DNA from: Treponema sp.
GTDB taxonomy: Bacteria > Spirochaetota > Spirochaetia > Treponematales > Breznakiellaceae
Length of the DNA stretch: 5,736 nt
Direction of reading: 5' to 3'
Assembly (NCBI GenBank): GCA_031258265.1
Contig: JAIRNB010000199.1
Coordinates: 1-5,736 of the forward strand
Of this stretch, positions 5,543 to 5,736 are shown piece after piece. Each line of letters opens with the position of its first letter. Position 1 is the stretch's first letter. Both the position numbers and the translations under genes were made by a program. The notes below the pieces were generated by a model. The model was not told the DNA's origin. It did not search any database and was given only the letters and a program-made list of their open reading frames with translations.

Positions 5543-5736
5543 AACCACGCATTCCTATCCAAGACAAAACGCCGGAAAGTAAACGCCGATGCCCTGTGTG
5601 GAGACCCGGCAAATCCGGCTTCAAAATCCCAAAAGCGAAAAGTCGGGTAAAAGAACTTCTGGCTTTCCTGTCGGCTGGAAAGAACATGGGGCCCCTTCCT
5701 CCCCATGTTTTTTCCACTTGCCACTTGCGGTGTCTG
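5533..5736 (+). CDS. Open frame running off the window end, doubtful
   Basis: From ATG 5533-5535 a frame stays open for 68 codons to the last base; the same frame has no stop back to 5419. A weak GGAAG (5523-5527) lies five bases before the ATG. The product begins MALKPRIPIQDKTPESKRR, is strongly basic and Pro-rich, and is not recognised. Against a real gene: a strong terminator-like hairpin (5677-5715) lies inside it, composition is unlike the neighbouring genes, and the opposite strand is also open over much of the region. It could be a remnant or chance. Confidence 0.15.
   Translation, partial: MALKPRIPIQDKTPESKRRCPVWRPGKSGFKIPKAKSRVKELLAFLSAGKNMGPLPPHVFSTCHLRCL
5677..5715 (+). terminator. 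Intrinsic (rho-independent) terminator candidate
   Basis: A 15-pair stem (one G-T pair) joins 5677-5691 to 5701-5715: GGAAAGAACATGGGG with CCCCATGTTTTTTCC, enclosing a 9-nt loop. The CATGGGG/CCCCATG core followed by six T (5708-5713), with A-rich sequence on the upstream side, is the classical form for a + strand transcript. It is the first good terminator downstream of the permease stop, nearly 300 bases away, so either the operon has a long 3' tail or it ends a separate short transcript. On the minus strand the T run is interrupted and weaker. Confidence 0.75.
5714..5727. repeat. 7-bp tandem duplication after terminator
   Basis: CCACTTG occurs twice in direct succession (5714-5720 and 5721-5727), immediately after the terminator's T tract. 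It is too short to assign a role. Confidence 0.5.

Larger units (their letters stand above)
5380..5736. other. Structured, lower-G+C tail with no convincing gene
   Basis: This stretch is about 49% G+C by hand count, compared with about 60% in the genes before it. It begins with a pyrimidine tract at 5391-5405 that includes eight consecutive T. It then holds three compact inverted repeats (5429-5448, 5473-5493, 5497-5526), a looser one (GCCGGA 5571-5576 with TCCGGC 5614-5619, plus GCCG 5585-5588 with CGGC 5607-5610) and a terminator-like hairpin (5677-5715). No protein family is recognisable on either strand. It may be a 3' untranslated region, a dispersed repeat, a small RNA gene or a decayed gene. 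Confidence 0.7.

Noticed and set aside
5415..5717. A 100-codon minus-strand frame in the tail
   Set aside because: No recognisable motif and no clear ribosome binding site; it coincides with the hairpins and is matched by an equally open + strand frame, as expected from a stop-poor region.
5380..5736. tRNA, CRISPR array or known riboswitch in the tail
   Set aside because: No cloverleaf or T-arm consensus, no regularly spaced repeats, and no riboswitch core that I can recognise.

Overview
The window holds one strand-coherent gene block on the + strand followed by about 350 bases of non-typical sequence. The coding part is about 60% G+C by spot count, rich in GGG and CCC codons, and reads as a chromosomal segment of a Gram-negative-type (two-membrane) bacterium, because it encodes a periplasmic efflux adaptor. 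The adaptor's lipobox (F-F-S-C) is looser than the E. coli consensus and would suit a spirochaete, but this is a weak taxonomic hint only.

Layout: (1) positions 1-2078, the ATP-dependent DNA helicase RecG, missing only its first residues because the window begins inside the gene; (2) 2088-3431, a MacA-like membrane-fusion (periplasmic adaptor) lipoprotein with a long Pro/Gly-rich insertion; (3) 3431-4159, a MacB/LolD-type ABC ATPase; (4) 4156-5379, a MacB-type FtsX-fold permease; (5) 5380-5736, a tail of about 49% G+C (hand count) with no convincing gene, several perfect or near-perfect hairpins and a strong intrinsic-terminator-like structure at 5677-5715.

The three transporter genes are tightly coupled: the adaptor stop and ATPase start share one base (TAATG), and the ATPase stop and permease start overlap by four (ATGA). 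They should form a tripartite efflux pump of the MacAB type: ATPase plus permease dimer in the inner membrane, and an adaptor spanning the periplasm towards a TolC-like outer membrane channel. No channel gene is visible here. RecG is only 9 bases upstream and may be co-transcribed, although a sigma70-like promoter candidate lies at the start of the adaptor gene.

The genes themselves are ordinary families. The parts that deserve a second look are the structured tail (possible dispersed repeat, small RNA or decayed gene), the uncertain start of the adaptor, a 12-bp all-G/C inverted repeat inside recG, and short duplications in the adaptor and ATPase genes. I found no convincing evidence of a new biological system.
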